Shown in pieces: positions 12,095 through 22,283 of a stretch of 64,000 nt of DNA (position 1 is its first letter; every line of letters starts with the position of its first letter). The translations under genes and the position numbers were made by a program. Below the pieces are notes generated by a model. It was not told the DNA's origin and ran no database searches. It saw only the letters and a program-made list of their open reading frames with translations. Source of the DNA: Pseudomonas sp. LS.1a (GTDB lineage Bacteria; Pseudomonadota; Gammaproteobacteria; Pseudomonadales; Pseudomonadaceae); the NCBI RefSeq assembly GCF_022533585.1, contig NZ_CP092827.1, forward strand, positions 1,032,001 to 1,096,000, given 5' to 3'.

Positions 12095-12187
12095 GGGATT
12101 TCCGCTATCGGCAGAAACCATCAGTGTTTGCTGTATTGCCGGTATACATTATGCTGACCAGATTCATCGGATGATTGGTTGAGTTGC

Positions 12188-12838
12188 ATGAGTACCGAAT
12201 TGACCAAGCGCTCCCTGGTCGAACTGGCCGTCGAGCGCATGCGTGAACGCATCGAGCTGGGCGACTGGCAGGTTGGCCAGCGTTTGCCGACCGAGCCGGA
12301 ACTTGCCCTGCAGTTGGGCATCAGCCGCAACACCGTACGCGAGGCCATGCGCGTGCTGGCGTTCAGTGGCCTGGTGGAGATCCGCCAGGGCGACGGCAGT
12401 TACCTGCGCACGGCCCAGGATCCGCTGCAGGCGGTGCAGGCGATGTCCCGTTGCACGCACGAGCAGGCCCGTGAAACCCGGCACATCCTCGAAGCCGAAG
12501 CCATCGGCCTGGCCGCACTGCGCCGTACCGACGCCGACCTGCAAGCGCTGCGTGATGCTCTGGCCAGCAGTGCCGGACATTTTCACGGTGATATCGATGC
12601 CTATGTGGCCTGCGACCTGGTGTTTCACCAGCGGCTGGTCGATGCCGCCCATAACCCGGCCCTGAGTGAACTGTACCGGTACTTTTCCGGTGTGGTGGCT
12701 GCCGCGCTGCAGCACAACATGGCGACTGTGCCGCGCTGCCAGGCCACGTTCGACCTGCATGGGCAAATCCTCGCCGCCATCGAGCAACGCGATGCGGAGC
12801 AGGCCAAGCGCCTGAGCCGTACCCTTATCGAATCCTGA
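12188..12838 (+). CDS. GntR-family (FadR subfamily) transcriptional regulator
   Basis: 216-residue DNA-binding repressor. An N-terminal winged helix (RLPTEPELALQLGISRNTVREAMRVL, then LVEIRQGDGSYLR) is joined to a C-terminal FCD ligand-binding domain (ETRHILEAEAIGLAALR, and DLVFHQRLVDAAHNP with the usual metal-site Asp/His). The ATG at 12188 is preferred to the TTG nine bases upstream. It lies 13 bp upstream of an MFS transporter gene in the same direction and probably controls that gene. The ligand is unknown. Confidence 0.85.
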   Translation: MSTELTKRSLVELAVERMRERIELGDWQVGQRLPTEPELALQLGISRNTVREAMRVLAFSGLVEIRQGDGSYLRTAQDPLQAVQAMSRCTHEQARETRHILEAEAIGLAALRRTDADLQALRDALASSAGHFHGDIDAYVACDLVFHQRLVDAAHNPALSELYRYFSGVVAAALQHNMATVPRCQATFDLHGQILAAIEQRDAEQAKRLSRTLIES

Positions 12839-12851
12839 CTCTGAGAAGGCC

Positions 12852-14135
12852 ATGGCTGAATCCATCACCCGTAACACCCCACCGAACGAGCGGGACCTCG
12901 ATGAGCTGCTGATCGACGCCGAGGCGGACGACGAGCAGGTCCAGCAGCAGCCAGTGGTCGTGCGGCGGCCCTGGCTGTTGCTGCTGGGCCTGGTGCTGGT
13001 GGCCTTGAACCTGCGTCCGGCGCTGTCGAGCATGGCGCCGGTGCTGGGCCAGGTATCCGAAGGTTTGGGGCTGAATGCTGCGCAGGCCGGTTTGCTCACC
13101 ACCCTGCCGGTGCTGTGCCTGGGCCTGTTCGCCCCCTTGGCGCCGGTGCTGGCGCGGCGCTTTGGCAGCGAGCGGGTGATCCTCGGCATCCTCGTCACCC
13201 TGGCGCTGGGCATTTTGGTGCGCAGCACCTTTGGCGCTATCGGGGTGTTCCTTGGCAGCCTGATGGCGGGGGCCAGTATTGGCATTATTGGCGTGCTGTT
13301 GCCGGGTATAGTCAAGCGCGACTTCCCGCAGCATGCTGGCACCCTGACCGGCGTGTACACCATGGCGTTGTGCCTGGGCGCCGCCATGGCGGCGGGTGCC
13401 ACGGTACCTCTGGCCCGGCATTTCTACGACAGCTGGGCGCTGGGGCTGGGTTTCTGGGTGCTGCCGGCCGTGCTGGCCATGCTGGTATGGCTGCCGCAAG
13501 CCCGCCAGGGCCATGGTCTGCACAAGGTGGCCTATCGCGTGCGTGGGCTTTGGCGTGATCCGCTGGCCTGGCAGGTGACCCTGTACATGGGCCTGCAGTC
13601 TTCGCTGGCTTACATCGTCTTCGGCTGGTTGCCATCGATCCTGATCGGCCGCGGCCTGAGCCCGACCGAAGCGGGGCTGGTGCTGTCGGGGTCGGTGATC
13701 GTGCAACTGGTCAGTTCGCTCAGTGCGCCCTGGCTGGCCACGCGCGGCAAGGACCAGCGCCTGGCGATCGTGCTGGTCATGCTGATTACCCTGGCTGGCC
13801 TGTTCGGTTGCCTGTATGCGCCACTTTCCGGGCTGTGGGGCTGGGCGGTGGTGCTGGGCCTGGGGCAGGGCGGTACCTTTGCCCTGGCGCTGACCTTGAT
13901 CGTGCTGCGCTCGAAGGATGCCCATGTGGCGGCAAACCTGTCGAGCATGGCGCAGGGAGTGGGGTACACGCTGGCGTCGATGGGACCGTTCGCGGTGGGG
14001 CTGGTGCATGACCTGACCGGGGGCTGGGCGGCAGTGGGGTGGATTTTCGCCGTGCTGGGGGCGGGTGCCCTCGTGTTCGGCCTGGGGGCCGGGCGGGCTT
14101 TGCATGGTGTGCAGGTGAGCAGCGAGAAAGTCTGA
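12852..14135 (+). CDS. CynX/NimT-type MFS transporter
   Basis: 427-residue major-facilitator protein with about twelve hydrophobic segments. The early motif VALNLRPALSSMAPVLGQV is characteristic of the CynX/NimT (cyanate or 2-nitroimidazole transporter) subfamily. It has an unusually acidic cytoplasmic N-terminal tail of about 40 residues (DLDELLIDAEADDEQ) before the first membrane segment. Co-directional with the GntR gene 13 bp upstream. No cyanase gene is nearby, so the substrate is unknown and the subfamily name should not be read as cyanate transport. Confidence 0.8.
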   Translation: MAESITRNTPPNERDLDELLIDAEADDEQVQQQPVVVRRPWLLLLGLVLVALNLRPALSSMAPVLGQVSEGLGLNAAQAGLLTTLPVLCLGLFAPLAPVLARRFGSERVILGILVTLALGILVRSTFGAIGVFLGSLMAGASIGIIGVLLPGIVKRDFPQHAGTLTGVYTMALCLGAAMAAGATVPLARHFYDSWALGLGFWVLPAVLAMLVWLPQARQGHGLHKVAYRVRGLWRDPLAWQVTLYMGLQSSLAYIVFGWLPSILIGRGLSPTEAGLVLSGSVIVQLVSSLSAPWLATRGKDQRLAIVLVMLITLAGLFGCLYAPLSGLWGWAVVLGLGQGGTFALALTLIVLRSKDAHVAANLSSMAQGVGYTLASMGPFAVGLVHDLTGGWAAVGWIFAVLGAGALVFGLGAGRALHGVQVSSEKV

Positions 14136-14149
14136 AGTTGATGTTGGCA

Positions 14150-14253
14150 GTGCCGGCCCTTTCGCGGGTGAACCCGCTCCCACAGCTACTGCACAATTTT
14201 CAAGATGTGTGCGATCCCTGTGGGAGCGGGTTCACCCGCGAAGGGGCCGGTAC
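14150..14253. repeat. Inverted pair of REP elements
   Basis: Two REP copies (TGCCGGCCC...CCCGCTCCCACAG and its reverse complement) face each other, separated by about 33 bp. The core is GCGGGTGAACCCGC. They lie between the MFS gene and the NTF2-like gene. Confidence 0.85.
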
Positions 14254-14314
14254 TGGCATAAGCAACCGGGGCAGATTATCGTGCTGCTTTGACTCCCAGG
14301 ATGGACCAGCCCTC

Positions 14315-14800
14315 ATGAGCGATGCCAACCACGACCTGATCACCCGTTTCTACCAGGCCTTCCAGCGCCTGGACGCCGAGGCCATGGTCGCCTGCTACAG
14401 CGATGATATCGTCTTCAGCGACCCGGTCTTCGGCACCCTGCGTGGCAAGGATGCAGGCGACATGTGGCGGATGCTGACCAGCCGCGCCAAGGACTTCACC
14501 CTGACCTTCGATAACGTCCGCGCTGACGAGCGCAGTGGTGGAGCGCACTGGGTGGCCACCTACCTGTTCAGCCAGACCGGTCGCACCGTGGTCAACGATA
14601 TCCAGGCGCGTTTCGTGATCCGTGACGGGCTGATCTGCCAGCACGATGACCACTTCGACTTGTGGCGCTGGACGCGCCAGGCGCTGGGAGTGCCTGGCGT
14701 GCTGCTGGGCTGGACGCCGCTGGTGCAGAACAAGGTACGCCAGCAGGCATTCAAAGGCCTGCGGGCGTACCAGCATGCTCAAGGCAGCGCTACTGCCTGA
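14315..14800 (+). CDS. NTF2/SnoaL-like protein
   Basis: 161-residue protein with the SnoaL-like cone fold (LITRFYQAFQRLDAEAMVACYSDDIVFSDPVFG at the start, RFVIRDGLICQHDDHFDLWRW near the middle). The upstream in-frame extension crosses REP sequence, so the ATG at 14315 (MSDANHDLI) is chosen. Family members are small-molecule isomerases, hydrolases or binding proteins; the substrate cannot be read from sequence. Its 3' end overlaps the convergent gene at 14779 by 22 bp. Confidence 0.75.
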   Translation: MSDANHDLITRFYQAFQRLDAEAMVACYSDDIVFSDPVFGTLRGKDAGDMWRMLTSRAKDFTLTFDNVRADERSGGAHWVATYLFSQTGRTVVNDIQARFVIRDGLICQHDDHFDLWRWTRQALGVPGVLLGWTPLVQNKVRQQAFKGLRAYQHAQGSATA

Positions 14801-15651
14801 TCACTCTCGTGATAGCTGAAGGCGGCACGTTCATCGAGGCCGTTCGGTAGGCGAATACGAATGACGGGTATGAATGTGCCGTTGGTCCTGTGCCAATCCT
14901 GCTGATCGGCCTGAGCTTGTTGCAATGCGCCGTAAGCACCTTCGATATGGAAGAACGACTGGATTGGCAGCCTGCTGGACTGCTCTTCGTCCCACGCACC
15001 GATCACTACTTCGTTCCACGGGAAAGGTAATTCAGGCGCAAACAACTGTTTGGCACGTATGCTCTGGTAGAAGGCGTCAGCCCGCTCAGGCACCCGCGCC
15101 CGGCGGATATCGAATGCACACTGGGCCTTGTAGTCGCCGCTTTGCCGGAAGCGCTCCATCCACTGCTCGGCAGTGAGTACCCCCTGTTCATGGCAGGCCG
15201 CTTCGGTTGCGGCTGTCTGCCGATTGTCGCCGCAACCGCGGTTGTCACGCTCCCAGGTATCACCGTCAGTGGGCCAGGCGCATAGCATTTCGTAGCGCAA
15301 GCTCTCTTTCGGGCGTTGCAGCAGCGGGTACAGGGTAAAGCCGCTACGGCCGTCGGCAGCCAGCTGCGTGGTGGGAATGTCGGCGCGCAGGTAAGAGAAC
15401 GATACGCCGCCTTTGTCCTTGCTGTTCTGGCTATGATGCCAGGAGTGATAAAGCGGTGAAGGTCTGGTTGACCTTAGTAAAACGCCCGAACAGGCGTGGG
15501 CAGGTACCGCGTTGCCCTGGCACTGCGCGGGCGTGGAGTCGTAGTTTTTCTGCAACTGCTTGGCGGTCTGGGCGCCGATGGAGGCCTGGGCGGTGGATAC
15601 GCCGGCCCAGAGGGCAGCGGCAAGCAAGGTGCGGGATACTGAAGTGAGCAT
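14779..15651 (-). CDS. Secreted halovibrin (HvnA)-like protein
   Basis: 290-residue protein starting at [23 protein letters not shown], a clear signal peptide with cleavage near residue 23, so it is exported. The mature part contains [35 protein letters not shown] and several Cys (about seven), suggesting disulfides. I associate the YHSW...GGVSFSYLR pattern with proteins annotated as halovibrin HvnA (a secreted NAD-glycohydrolase in Vibrio fischeri), but this is from memory and no catalytic residue is verified. A longer start at 15681 is possible but would prefix the signal peptide. It overlaps the convergent NTF2-like gene. Confidence 0.5.
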   Translation of the reverse strand: MLTSVSRTLLAAALWAGVSTAQASIGAQTAKQLQKNYDSTPAQCQGNAVPAHACSGVLLRSTRPSPLYHSWHHSQNSKDKGGVSFSYLRADIPTTQLAADGRSGFTLYPLLQRPKESLRYEMLCAWPTDGDTWERDNRGCGDNRQTAATEAACHEQGVLTAEQWMERFRQSGDYKAQCAFDIRRARVPERADAFYQSIRAKQLFAPELPFPWNEVVIGAWDEEQSSRLPIQSFFHIEGAYGALQQAQADQQDWHRTNGTFIPVIRIRLPNGLDERAAFSYHESDQAVALP

Positions 15652-15706
15652 GATGAAGCCCTTTTGGGGTGGGCTCACCAAATTAATGATGGAAAGAGCA
15701 GGCGTC

Positions 15707-16003
15707 GTGAGTGAAAAAGTGCCGGATCAGGCAGTAAAACCCTGGTATGTCTACTTGGTAAGGGCTGCCAATGGATCGCTGTATTGCGGTATCAGCGATG
15801 ACCCGCAGCGGCGTTTTCTGGCGCACCAGAAAGGGCAGGGCGCGCGTTACTTCAAGACCAGCCCGGCCCAGGCGCTGGTGTATGTGGAGCAATGGCCGGA
15901 CAAGGGCGAAGCATTGCGCCAGGAGCGGCTGGTGAAGCGGCTGCGCAAGTCGGCGAAGGAGGCGCTGGTGGCCTCCTATGAGGCTGTGTCTTCCGCTATT
16001 TAG
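15707..16003 (+). CDS. GIY-YIG domain protein (YhbQ type)
   Basis: 98-residue protein made almost entirely of a GIY-YIG nuclease domain: [29 protein letters not shown], with the two Tyr blocks (YVYLV, YCGI), the conserved Arg (RRF) and a C-terminal Glu region ([13 protein letters not shown]). The GTG at 15707 is chosen because GGAAAGAG lies 8 bp upstream; the ATG at 15689 is an alternative. YhbQ-type proteins are stand-alone UvrC-like domains of uncertain role in DNA repair. Divergent from the halovibrin-like gene. Confidence 0.8.
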   Translation: MSEKVPDQAVKPWYVYLVRAANGSLYCGISDDPQRRFLAHQKGQGARYFKTSPAQALVYVEQWPDKGEALRQERLVKRLRKSAKEALVASYEAVSSAI

Positions 16004-16016
16004 GGCCGCTTCGCGC

Positions 16017-17024
16017 TCAGTCCTTGCGCCGCTTCAACTGATCCACCAAGGTGGTCGGAAGGCCCTTGATGATCAAGGTCCCTGCCGCTTCGTCATATTC
16101 GACCTTATCCCCCAGCAGGTGCGCTTCGAAGCTGATCGACAGCCCCTCGGCACGCCCGGTGAAACGGCGGAACTGGTTGAGAGTGCGCTTGTCCGCGGGG
16201 ATTTCCGGCGACAGGCCGTAGTCCTTGTTGCGGATGTGGTCGTAGAACGCCTTGGGCCGGTCCTCGTCGATCAGGCTGGACAGCTCTTCAAGGGTTACCG
16301 GCTCGCCCAGCTTGGTCTGGGTAGTGGCGTACTCGACCAGGGTCTGGGTTTTTTCGCGGGCGGACTCTTCCGGCAGGTCTTCGCTCTCGACGAAGTCGCT
16401 GAAGGCCTTGAGCAGGGTGCGGGTTTCACCCGGGCCGTCGACGCCTTCCTGGCAGCCGATGAAGTCGCGGAAGTAGTCCGAGACCTTCTTGCCGTTCTTG
16501 CCCTTGATGAACGAAATGTACTGTCTGGAGTTCTGGTTGTTCTTCCACTCCGACAGGTTGATGCGCGCTGCCAGGTGCAACTGGCCAAGGTCGAGGTGGC
16601 GCGAAGGCATCACGTCGAGCTCGGCGTTCACCGCCACGCCTTCGCTGTGGTGCAGCAGGGCGATCGCCAGGTATTCGGTCATGCCTTGCTGGTAGTGGGC
16701 AAACAGGATGTGGCCGCCGGTGGACAGGTTGGACTCTTCCATCAGCTTCTGCAGGTGTTCCACGGCCACGCGGCTGAAGGCGGTAAAGTCCTTTTCTTCG
16801 TCCAGGTACTGTTTCAGCCAGCCACTCAGCGGGTAGGCGCCAGACTCACCGTGGAAAAAGCCCCAGGCCTTGCCTTGCTTGGCGTTGTAGCTGTCATTGA
16901 GGTCGGCCAGCAGGTTTTCGATGGCGTCGGAGGCGGCCAGTTCGGAATCGCGGGCATGCAGCACGGCGGGGCTGCCATCGGGCTTTTTGTCGATCAGGTG
17001 AACGATGCAATGACGGATTGGCAT
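16017..17024 (-). CDS. yejK: Nucleoid-associated protein YejK/NdpA
   Basis: 335-residue nucleoid-associated protein of the NdpA family. The start [17 protein letters not shown] is used; an upstream extension of the frame (to 17126) has no family similarity. Family motifs include [17 protein letters not shown] and [21 protein letters not shown]. Found next to the HU gene hupN, divergent across 369 bp, consistent with a chromosome-structure locus. Confidence 0.93.
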   Translation of the reverse strand: MPIRHCIVHLIDKKPDGSPAVLHARDSELAASDAIENLLADLNDSYNAKQGKAWGFFHGESGAYPLSGWLKQYLDEEKDFTAFSRVAVEHLQKLMEESNLSTGGHILFAHYQQGMTEYLAIALLHHSEGVAVNAELDVMPSRHLDLGQLHLAARINLSEWKNNQNSRQYISFIKGKNGKKVSDYFRDFIGCQEGVDGPGETRTLLKAFSDFVESEDLPEESAREKTQTLVEYATTQTKLGEPVTLEELSSLIDEDRPKAFYDHIRNKDYGLSPEIPADKRTLNQFRRFTGRAEGLSISFEAHLLGDKVEYDEAAGTLIIKGLPTTLVDQLKRRKD

Positions 17025-17393
17025 GGAATTCTCGCGAGCTGCAAAAGTCGTCCAGTTTACCTTAGACACAAGGTGATGCAGTGGCCGGATGTTGGCAGAA
17101 ATGTCGGTTGTTCGTTTTTTGTTCAAATTTGTGCGTTTTAGGCTAAAACCCCCGAAAAACCTGCATTAAATCGAAGTGCGCAGCGGATATTTATCCGTTC
17201 CTGTGGTAGCTTTGCGCGGTCTTGCGCCCCTTGTGTGGCGCATTGCTGGCAGCGTGCTGTCGTCGTGTCGAACCAAACGTCGATTTACGTATCTACATAC
17301 GCGATTGGCGCGGCCCTCCACTTTCAGGGGCTGGCCCGATAACGTCGTAGTCCGCTGCATAACCATCGAATTTGATAGGGAAGGAACACCACC
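17025..17393. other. Divergent intergenic region yejK/hupN
   Basis: 369 bp with no credible gene. It must carry promoters for both neighbours. A strong Shine-Dalgarno (GGGAAGGAA) lies ahead of hupN. AT-rich tracts at 17105-17165 precede yejK. I could not assign -35/-10 pairs with confidence. Confidence 0.5.
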
Positions 17394-17675
17394 ATGGCAT
17401 TGACCAAAGACCAACTGATTGCCGACATCGCCGAATCGATCGCCGCGCCAAAAGCCACCGCCAAGAACGCTCTGGAGCAACTGGGCCAGATCGTTGCCGA
17501 CCAACTGGAAAACGGCGCTGAAATCACTCTGCCAGGCATCGGCAAGCTGAAAGTCGCTGAGCGTCCTGCCCGTACCGGCCGTAACCCTTCGACTGGCGCT
17601 GCCATCGAAATCGCTGCCAAGAAAGTCGTCAAGTTCGTTCCAGCCAAAGTGCTGACCGACGCCATCAACAAGTAA
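17394..17675 (+). CDS. hupN: HU family DNA-binding protein
   Basis: 93-residue histone-like protein with the HU fold: helical N-terminus MALTKDQLIADIAESIAAPKA, the beta-arm GIGKLKVAERPARTGRNPSTGAAIEI with the DNA-intercalating RNPSTG tip, and the C-terminal VVKFVPAKVLTDAINK. P. putida encodes several HU proteins (HupA, HupB, HupN); the hupN symbol rests on location beside yejK as I recall it for KT2440. Followed by a strong terminator. Confidence 0.9.
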   Translation: MALTKDQLIADIAESIAAPKATAKNALEQLGQIVADQLENGAEITLPGIGKLKVAERPARTGRNPSTGAAIEIAAKKVVKFVPAKVLTDAINK

Positions 17676-17692
17676 TTGTTGAAGCTTTGACG

Positions 17693-17726
17693 AAACCGCG
17701 CCCGGCTTGCCCGGGCGCGGTTTTTT
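17693..17726 (+). terminator. Rho-independent terminator after hupN
   Basis: Stem CCGCGCCCGG/CCGGGCGCGG with a 5-base loop followed by TTTTTT. The T-tract touches the stop codon of the convergent rlmF. Confidence 0.9.
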
Positions 17727-18679
17727 CATGCCTGGGATTTACGCCGGGCGTGCCAGGCCTGGCGCGCGGTGTCGTCGTGGAAGCTCCAGGCGACCATGCG
17801 GCTTTGCTTCTGCCCCTGGCCCATTTCACTGATGCGCACGGCCTTGGCGCCCGCTTTCTTGAGCGCGGCCTCGATCCCTGGCAGGTTGCTGGCCTTGGAC
17901 ACCAGGCTGGTGAACCACAGTACCCGCTCGGCGTACTGCACGCTTTCGCCAACCAGTTGGGTGACAAAGCGGATCTCGCCACCTTCGCACCATAGTTCAT
18001 TGTTCTGGCCGCCGAAGTTGAGCACCGGCAGCTTGCGCTTGGGGTCCTGCTTGCCAAGATTCTTCCATTTGCGCTGGCTGCCACGGGTGGCTTCGTCACG
18101 TGAGGCATGGAAGGGCGGGTTGCACAGGGTCAGGTCGAAGCGTTCGTCTTCCTGCAGCAAGCCGCTGAGTATGTGCGCACGGTTGGCCTGCTGACGCAGG
18201 GTGATGGCCTTGCCCAGGCCATTGGCCTGGACGATGGCTTTGGCCGAAGCCAGGGCCACGGGGTCGATGTCCGAACCCAGGAAGCGCCAGCGGTAGTCGC
18301 TGTGGCCCAGCAGCGGGTAGATGCAGTTGGCGCCAACGCCGATGTCCAGTGCGCGCACCTGGGCGCCCTTGGGGATCTCGCCGGCATTGTCGTCGGCCAG
18401 CAGGTCGGCGGCCACATGGATGTAGTCGGCGCGGCCGGGAATTGGCGGGCACAGGTAATCAGCGGGGATGTCCCAGTGCTGGATGCCGTACTGGGCCTTG
18501 AGCAAGGCTCGGTTGAACACCCGCACGGCCTCGGGGTTGGCGAAGTCGATGCTGGGTTTGCCGTGGGGGTTGGTGATGGTGAAGCGCGCCAGGTCAGGGT
18601 GGGCCTTGATCAGGCTGGGGAAGTCGTAGCGACCCTGGTGGCGGTTGCGCGGGTGCAGGGTGGGTTTGTTCGGGGTCAT
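17726..18679 (-). CDS. rlmF: 23S rRNA (adenine-1618-N6)-methyltransferase
   Basis: 317-residue SAM-dependent methyltransferase (YbiN/RlmF family) that methylates A1618 of 23S rRNA. Residues around [15 protein letters not shown] form the SAM-binding motif I, and [10 protein letters not shown] carries the NPPF motif of N6-adenine methylases. The start [20 protein letters not shown] is used since the N-terminal HxRNxHxGxYDF segment is typical; the frame upstream runs into REP sequence. It converges on hupN. Confidence 0.92.
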   Translation of the reverse strand: MTPNKPTLHPRNRHQGRYDFPSLIKAHPDLARFTITNPHGKPSIDFANPEAVRVFNRALLKAQYGIQHWDIPADYLCPPIPGRADYIHVAADLLADDNAGEIPKGAQVRALDIGVGANCIYPLLGHSDYRWRFLGSDIDPVALASAKAIVQANGLGKAITLRQQANRAHILSGLLQEDERFDLTLCNPPFHASRDEATRGSQRKWKNLGKQDPKRKLPVLNFGGQNNELWCEGGEIRFVTQLVGESVQYAERVLWFTSLVSKASNLPGIEAALKKAGAKAVRISEMGQGQKQSRMVAWSFHDDTARQAWHARRKSQA

Positions 18680-18720
18680 GGCAGTGTCCAGCCCTATACG
18701 AGCGGTGGCTTGAAGAGCCT

Positions 18721-18840
18721 GGGGCCGCTGTGCGGCCCTTTCGCGACACAAGGCCGCTCCCACAGGATGGTAGCGCCTTGAAGGTTGGCGCCGTCCTGTG
18801 GGAGCGGCCTTGTGTCGCGAAAGGGCCGCACAGCGGCCCC
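18721..18840. repeat. Inverted pair of REP-like elements between valS and rlmF
   Basis: Two copies of GGGGCCGCTGTGCGGCCC...CCGCTCCCACAGG in opposite orientation around a 28-bp centre. The copies carry GGCCTTGTGTCGCGAAAGGGCC instead of the GCGGGT core, a second REP subtype in this genome (also seen at 57.05 kb). Confidence 0.8.
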
Positions 18841-18857
18841 AACGGTCTCTCTAGTGA

Positions 18858-21704
18858 TTACAGCGCTGCAATCCGCGCATGCTGCTCGGTGAAGTTGGCC
18901 AGGGCCTGTTCGGACTCGGCCAGCTTGGCGCGTTCCTTCTCGATCACCGCAGGCGGTGCCTTGTCGACGAAGGCGGCGTTGGACAGCTTGCCACCCACGC
19001 GTGCCACTTCACCCTGCAGGCGCTGGATTTCCTTGTTCAGGCGCGCCAGCTCGGCATCCTTGTCGATCAGGCCGGCCATTGGTACCAGCACTTGCAGGTC
19101 GCCGACCAGGGCAGTGGCCGATAGCGGCGCTTCGTCGGCATCGCCCAGTATGGTGAACGATTCGACCTTGGCCAGCTTCTTCAGCAGGGCTTCGTTTTCC
19201 TGCAGGCGACGCTGGTCGTCGGCATTGGCGTTTTTCAGGAACAGCGGCAGCGGCTTGCCCGGACCGATGTTCATCTCGGCGCGGATGTTGCGCAGGCCGA
19301 CCATCAGTTCCTTGAGCCACTCGATGTCACCTTCGGCAGCAGCGTCGATGCGTGCTTCATTGGCCACCGGCCACGGCTGCAGCATGATGGTCTTGCCTTG
19401 GATGCCGGCCAGCGGCGCGATGCGCTGCCAGATTTCTTCGGTGATGAACGGCATGAACGGGTGCGCCAGGCGCAGGGCCACTTCCAGCACGCGCACCAGG
19501 GTGCGGCGGGTGCCACGGGCGCGCTCGACCGGGGCGTTCTCGTCCCACAGCACCGGCTTGGACAGCTCCAGGTACCAGTCGCAGTACTGGTTCCAGATGA
19601 ACTCGTACAGCGCCTGGCTGGCCAGGTCGAAGCGGAACTGTTCCAGCTGGCGGGTCACTTCGGCTTCGGTACGCTGCAGCTGCGAGATGATCCAGCGGTC
19701 GGCCAGCGACAGCTCGACGGCTTCGCCGTTCTGGCCGCAGTCCTCGCCCTTGTCCAGCACGTAGCGGGCGGCGTTCCAGATCTTGTTGCAGAAGTTGCGG
19801 TAGCCTTCGACGCGGCCCATGTCGAACTTGATGTCGCGGCCGGTGGAAGCCAGCGAGCAGAAGGTGAAGCGCAGGGCGTCGGTGCCGTAGCTGGCGATAC
19901 CTTCGGGGAACTCGGCCTTGGTCTGCTTGGCGATCTTCTCGGCAAGCTTGGGCTGCATCATGCCGCTGGTGCGCTTTTCCAGCAGGGCGTCAAGGGTGAT
20001 GCCGTCGACGATGTCCAGCGGGTCCAGCACGTTGCCCTTGGACTTGGACATCTTCTGGCCCTGGCCGTCACGCACCAGGCCGTGCACGTACACGGTCTTG
20101 AACGGTACCTGCGGGGTGCCGTCCTCGTTCTTGATCAGGTGCATGGTCAGCATGATCATGCGCGCAACCCAGAAGAAGATGATGTCGAAGCCGGTCACCA
20201 GCACGTCGGTGGAGTGGAACTTCTTGAGGAACTCGGTCTGCTCCGGCCAGCCCAGGGTGGAGAAGGTCCACAGGCCCGAACTGAACCAGGTATCGAGTAC
20301 GTCATCGTCCTGGCGCAGGGCCACGTCGGCGCCCAGGTTGTGCTTGGCGCGCACTTCATCCTCGTTGCGGCCGACATAGACCTGGCCGGCCTCGTCGTAC
20401 CACGCCGGGATGCGATGGCCCCACCACAGCTGGCGGCTGATGCACCAGTCCTGGATGTCACGCATCCAGGAGAAGTACATGTTCTCGTACTGTTTGGGCA
20501 CGAACTGGATGCGGCCATCTTCCACGGCGGCGATGGCAGGTTCTGCCAGCGGCTTGGTGGAAACGTACCACTGGTCGGTCAGCCACGGCTCGATGACGGT
20601 GCCCGAACGGTCGCCTTTCGGCACTTTCAGGGCGTGGTCGTCGATGCTCACCAGCAGGCCCTGGGCATCCAGGTCGGCGACGATCTGCTTGCGCGCGACG
20701 AAGCGGTCGAGGTTGGCGTACTGGGCCGGCAGGCGGGTGTCGACCTGCTCGTTGACGCTGCCGTCGAGGTTGAAGGCCTGTGCGCTGGCCAGCACGAAGG
20801 CGTTCTTGTCGAAGATGTTCAGCAGCGGCAGGTTGTGGCGCTTGCCGACTTCGTAGTCGTTGAAGTCGTGGGCCGGGGTGATCTTCACGCAGCCGGTACC
20901 GAACTCGGGGTCGCAGTAGTCGTCGGCGATGATCGGGATGCGGCGGCCGACCAGCGGCAGTTCGACGAATTTGCCGATCAGTGCCTGGTAGCGCTCGTCG
21001 TTCGGGTTGACCGCCACGGCGGCGTCACCCAGCAGGGTTTCCGGACGGGTGGTGGCGACGACCAGGTAGTCCTTGCCTTCGGCAGTCCTGGCGCCGTCGG
21101 CCAGCGGGTAGCGCAGGTTCCACAGGTGGCCCTTCTCGTCGTGGTTTTCCACTTCGAGGTCGGAGATGGCCGTGTGCAGCTTGGTGTCCCAGTTGACCAG
21201 GCGCTTGCCGCGGTAGATCAGGCCGTCTTCGTGCAGGCGCACGAAGGCTTCCTTGACCGCTTCGGAGAGGCCGTCGTCCATGGTGAAGCGCTCGCGGCTC
21301 CAGTCGACCGACGAGCCCAGGCGGCGGATCTGACGGCTGATGTTGCCGCCGGACTGGTCCTTCCATTCCCAGACCTTTTCCAGGAACTTTTCGCGGCCCA
21401 GGTCATGCCGGTTCTGGCCCTTGGCCTCGAGCTGGCGCTCGACCAGCATCTGGGTGGCGATACCGGCGTGGTCGGTGCCTGGCTGCCACAGGGTGTCGCG
21501 GCCTTGCATGCGGCGGAAACGGATCAGGGCGTCCATGATCGCGTTGTTGAACCCGTGGCCCATGTGCAGGCTGCCGGTCACGTTCGGCGGCGGGATCATG
21601 ATGGTGTAGGACTCGCCTGCACCTTGTGGGGCGAAATAGTTCTCGGACTCCCAGGTGTTGTACCAGGAAGTTTCGATGGCGTGCGGCTGGTAGGTCTTAT
21701 CCAT
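18858..21704 (-). CDS. valS: Valyl-tRNA synthetase
   Basis: Class I aminoacyl-tRNA synthetase charging tRNA-Val. The 948-residue protein starts [19 protein letters not shown], has the HIGH-type motif HMGH in [11 protein letters not shown] near residue 50, the CP1 editing domain, KMSKS in [14 protein letters not shown], the anticodon-binding domain and a C-terminal coiled coil ([18 protein letters not shown]). The upstream in-frame ATG at 21725 adds only seven residues and lacks family support. Follows holC and the small gene at 21915. Confidence 0.97.
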   Translation of the reverse strand: MDKTYQPHAIETSWYNTWESENYFAPQGAGESYTIMIPPPNVTGSLHMGHGFNNAIMDALIRFRRMQGRDTLWQPGTDHAGIATQMLVERQLEAKGQNRHDLGREKFLEKVWEWKDQSGGNISRQIRRLGSSVDWSRERFTMDDGLSEAVKEAFVRLHEDGLIYRGKRLVNWDTKLHTAISDLEVENHDEKGHLWNLRYPLADGARTAEGKDYLVVATTRPETLLGDAAVAVNPNDERYQALIGKFVELPLVGRRIPIIADDYCDPEFGTGCVKITPAHDFNDYEVGKRHNLPLLNIFDKNAFVLASAQAFNLDGSVNEQVDTRLPAQYANLDRFVARKQIVADLDAQGLLVSIDDHALKVPKGDRSGTVIEPWLTDQWYVSTKPLAEPAIAAVEDGRIQFVPKQYENMYFSWMRDIQDWCISRQLWWGHRIPAWYDEAGQVYVGRNEDEVRAKHNLGADVALRQDDDVLDTWFSSGLWTFSTLGWPEQTEFLKKFHSTDVLVTGFDIIFFWVARMIMLTMHLIKNEDGTPQVPFKTVYVHGLVRDGQGQKMSKSKGNVLDPLDIVDGITLDALLEKRTSGMMQPKLAEKIAKQTKAEFPEGIASYGTDALRFTFCSLASTGRDIKFDMGRVEGYRNFCNKIWNAARYVLDKGEDCGQNGEAVELSLADRWIISQLQRTEAEVTRQLEQFRFDLASQALYEFIWNQYCDWYLELSKPVLWDENAPVERARGTRRTLVRVLEVALRLAHPFMPFITEEIWQRIAPLAGIQGKTIMLQPWPVANEARIDAAAEGDIEWLKELMVGLRNIRAEMNIGPGKPLPLFLKNANADDQRRLQENEALLKKLAKVESFTILGDADEAPLSATALVGDLQVLVPMAGLIDKDAELARLNKEIQRLQGEVARVGGKLSNAAFVDKAPPAVIEKERAKLAESEQALANFTEQHARIAAL

Positions 21705-21808
21705 GCGCGGCGGGACCCTGTGCATTTATTCGGGAAAGCCGGGAAGTATAACCAAGCTGGGGGCCGCAGGCGACAAGCTGCTGCTATCTGGCACGGCAGG
21801 GATGGCCT

Positions 21809-21894
21809 ATTCGCGGGTAAACCCGCTCCCACAGGACCGGCGCAAGTCTCAAAGCTTGCGCCGGTCCTGTGGGAGCGGGTTTACCCGCGAAGAA
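21809..21894. repeat. Inverted pair of REP elements upstream of valS
   Basis: Two copies of the TTCGCGGGTAAACCCGCTCCCACAG element face each other across GACCGGCGCAAG...CTTGCGCCGGTC, which itself is a palindrome, so the entire 86 bp can fold into one long hairpin. It separates valS from the gene upstream. Confidence 0.85.
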
Positions 21895-21914
21895 GGTACC
21901 GCCGAATCTCGGTT

Positions 21915-22283
21915 TTACTCGGAACGCTTGATCAACCGCTCGATCCGCGCATCCAGCCGGCGCTTGATCTCGTTCTCGATGTGCGGGGTGAAGTCGTTGA
22001 TCACGTCCTGCATGATCATCTGCGCCGCTGCACGCAGCTCGCTTTCCAGGTGCAGCAGGGTATCCTGGCGGCGGGTCTGCGGATCGTCTTCGGGCTCGAC
22101 CGGTTCGGCCACAGGCGCGGGGTTGCCGGGCGCTTCTTCCAGCAGCAGCGGGATCTGCTCCACCGTCTCGGTCAGCAGCGGTGGTTGCAGGTCGGCGTCG
22201 CCAAGCAGCTGGCGTATCGACTCGAGGTCATCGAGCAGATGGGCGGAGTCGGGCAGGGGGGAGGGCTTGTCCATCGTCGTCAA
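21915..22283 (-). CDS. Conserved hypothetical protein between holC and valS
   Basis: 122-residue acidic protein with no signal peptide or membrane segment. The C-terminal part is predicted helical and coiled (LESELRAAAQMIMQDVINDFTPHIENEIKRRLDARIERLIKR); the middle is Pro/Glu rich. Its ATG overlaps the holC stop (ATGA), so it is coupled to holC. The position is conserved in Pseudomonas as I recall, but I know no function. A link to the DNA polymerase chi subunit is only by neighbourhood. Confidence 0.7.
   Translation of the reverse strand: MTTMDKPSPLPDSAHLLDDLESIRQLLGDADLQPPLLTETVEQIPLLLEEAPGNPAPVAEPVEPEDDPQTRRQDTLLHLESELRAAAQMIMQDVINDFTPHIENEIKRRLDARIERLIKRSE

Noticed and set aside
12121..12187. 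GTATAC-containing sequence upstream of the GntR gene as its operator
   Set aside because: FadR-type sites often contain such a centre, but the flanking bases are not symmetric enough to claim a site.
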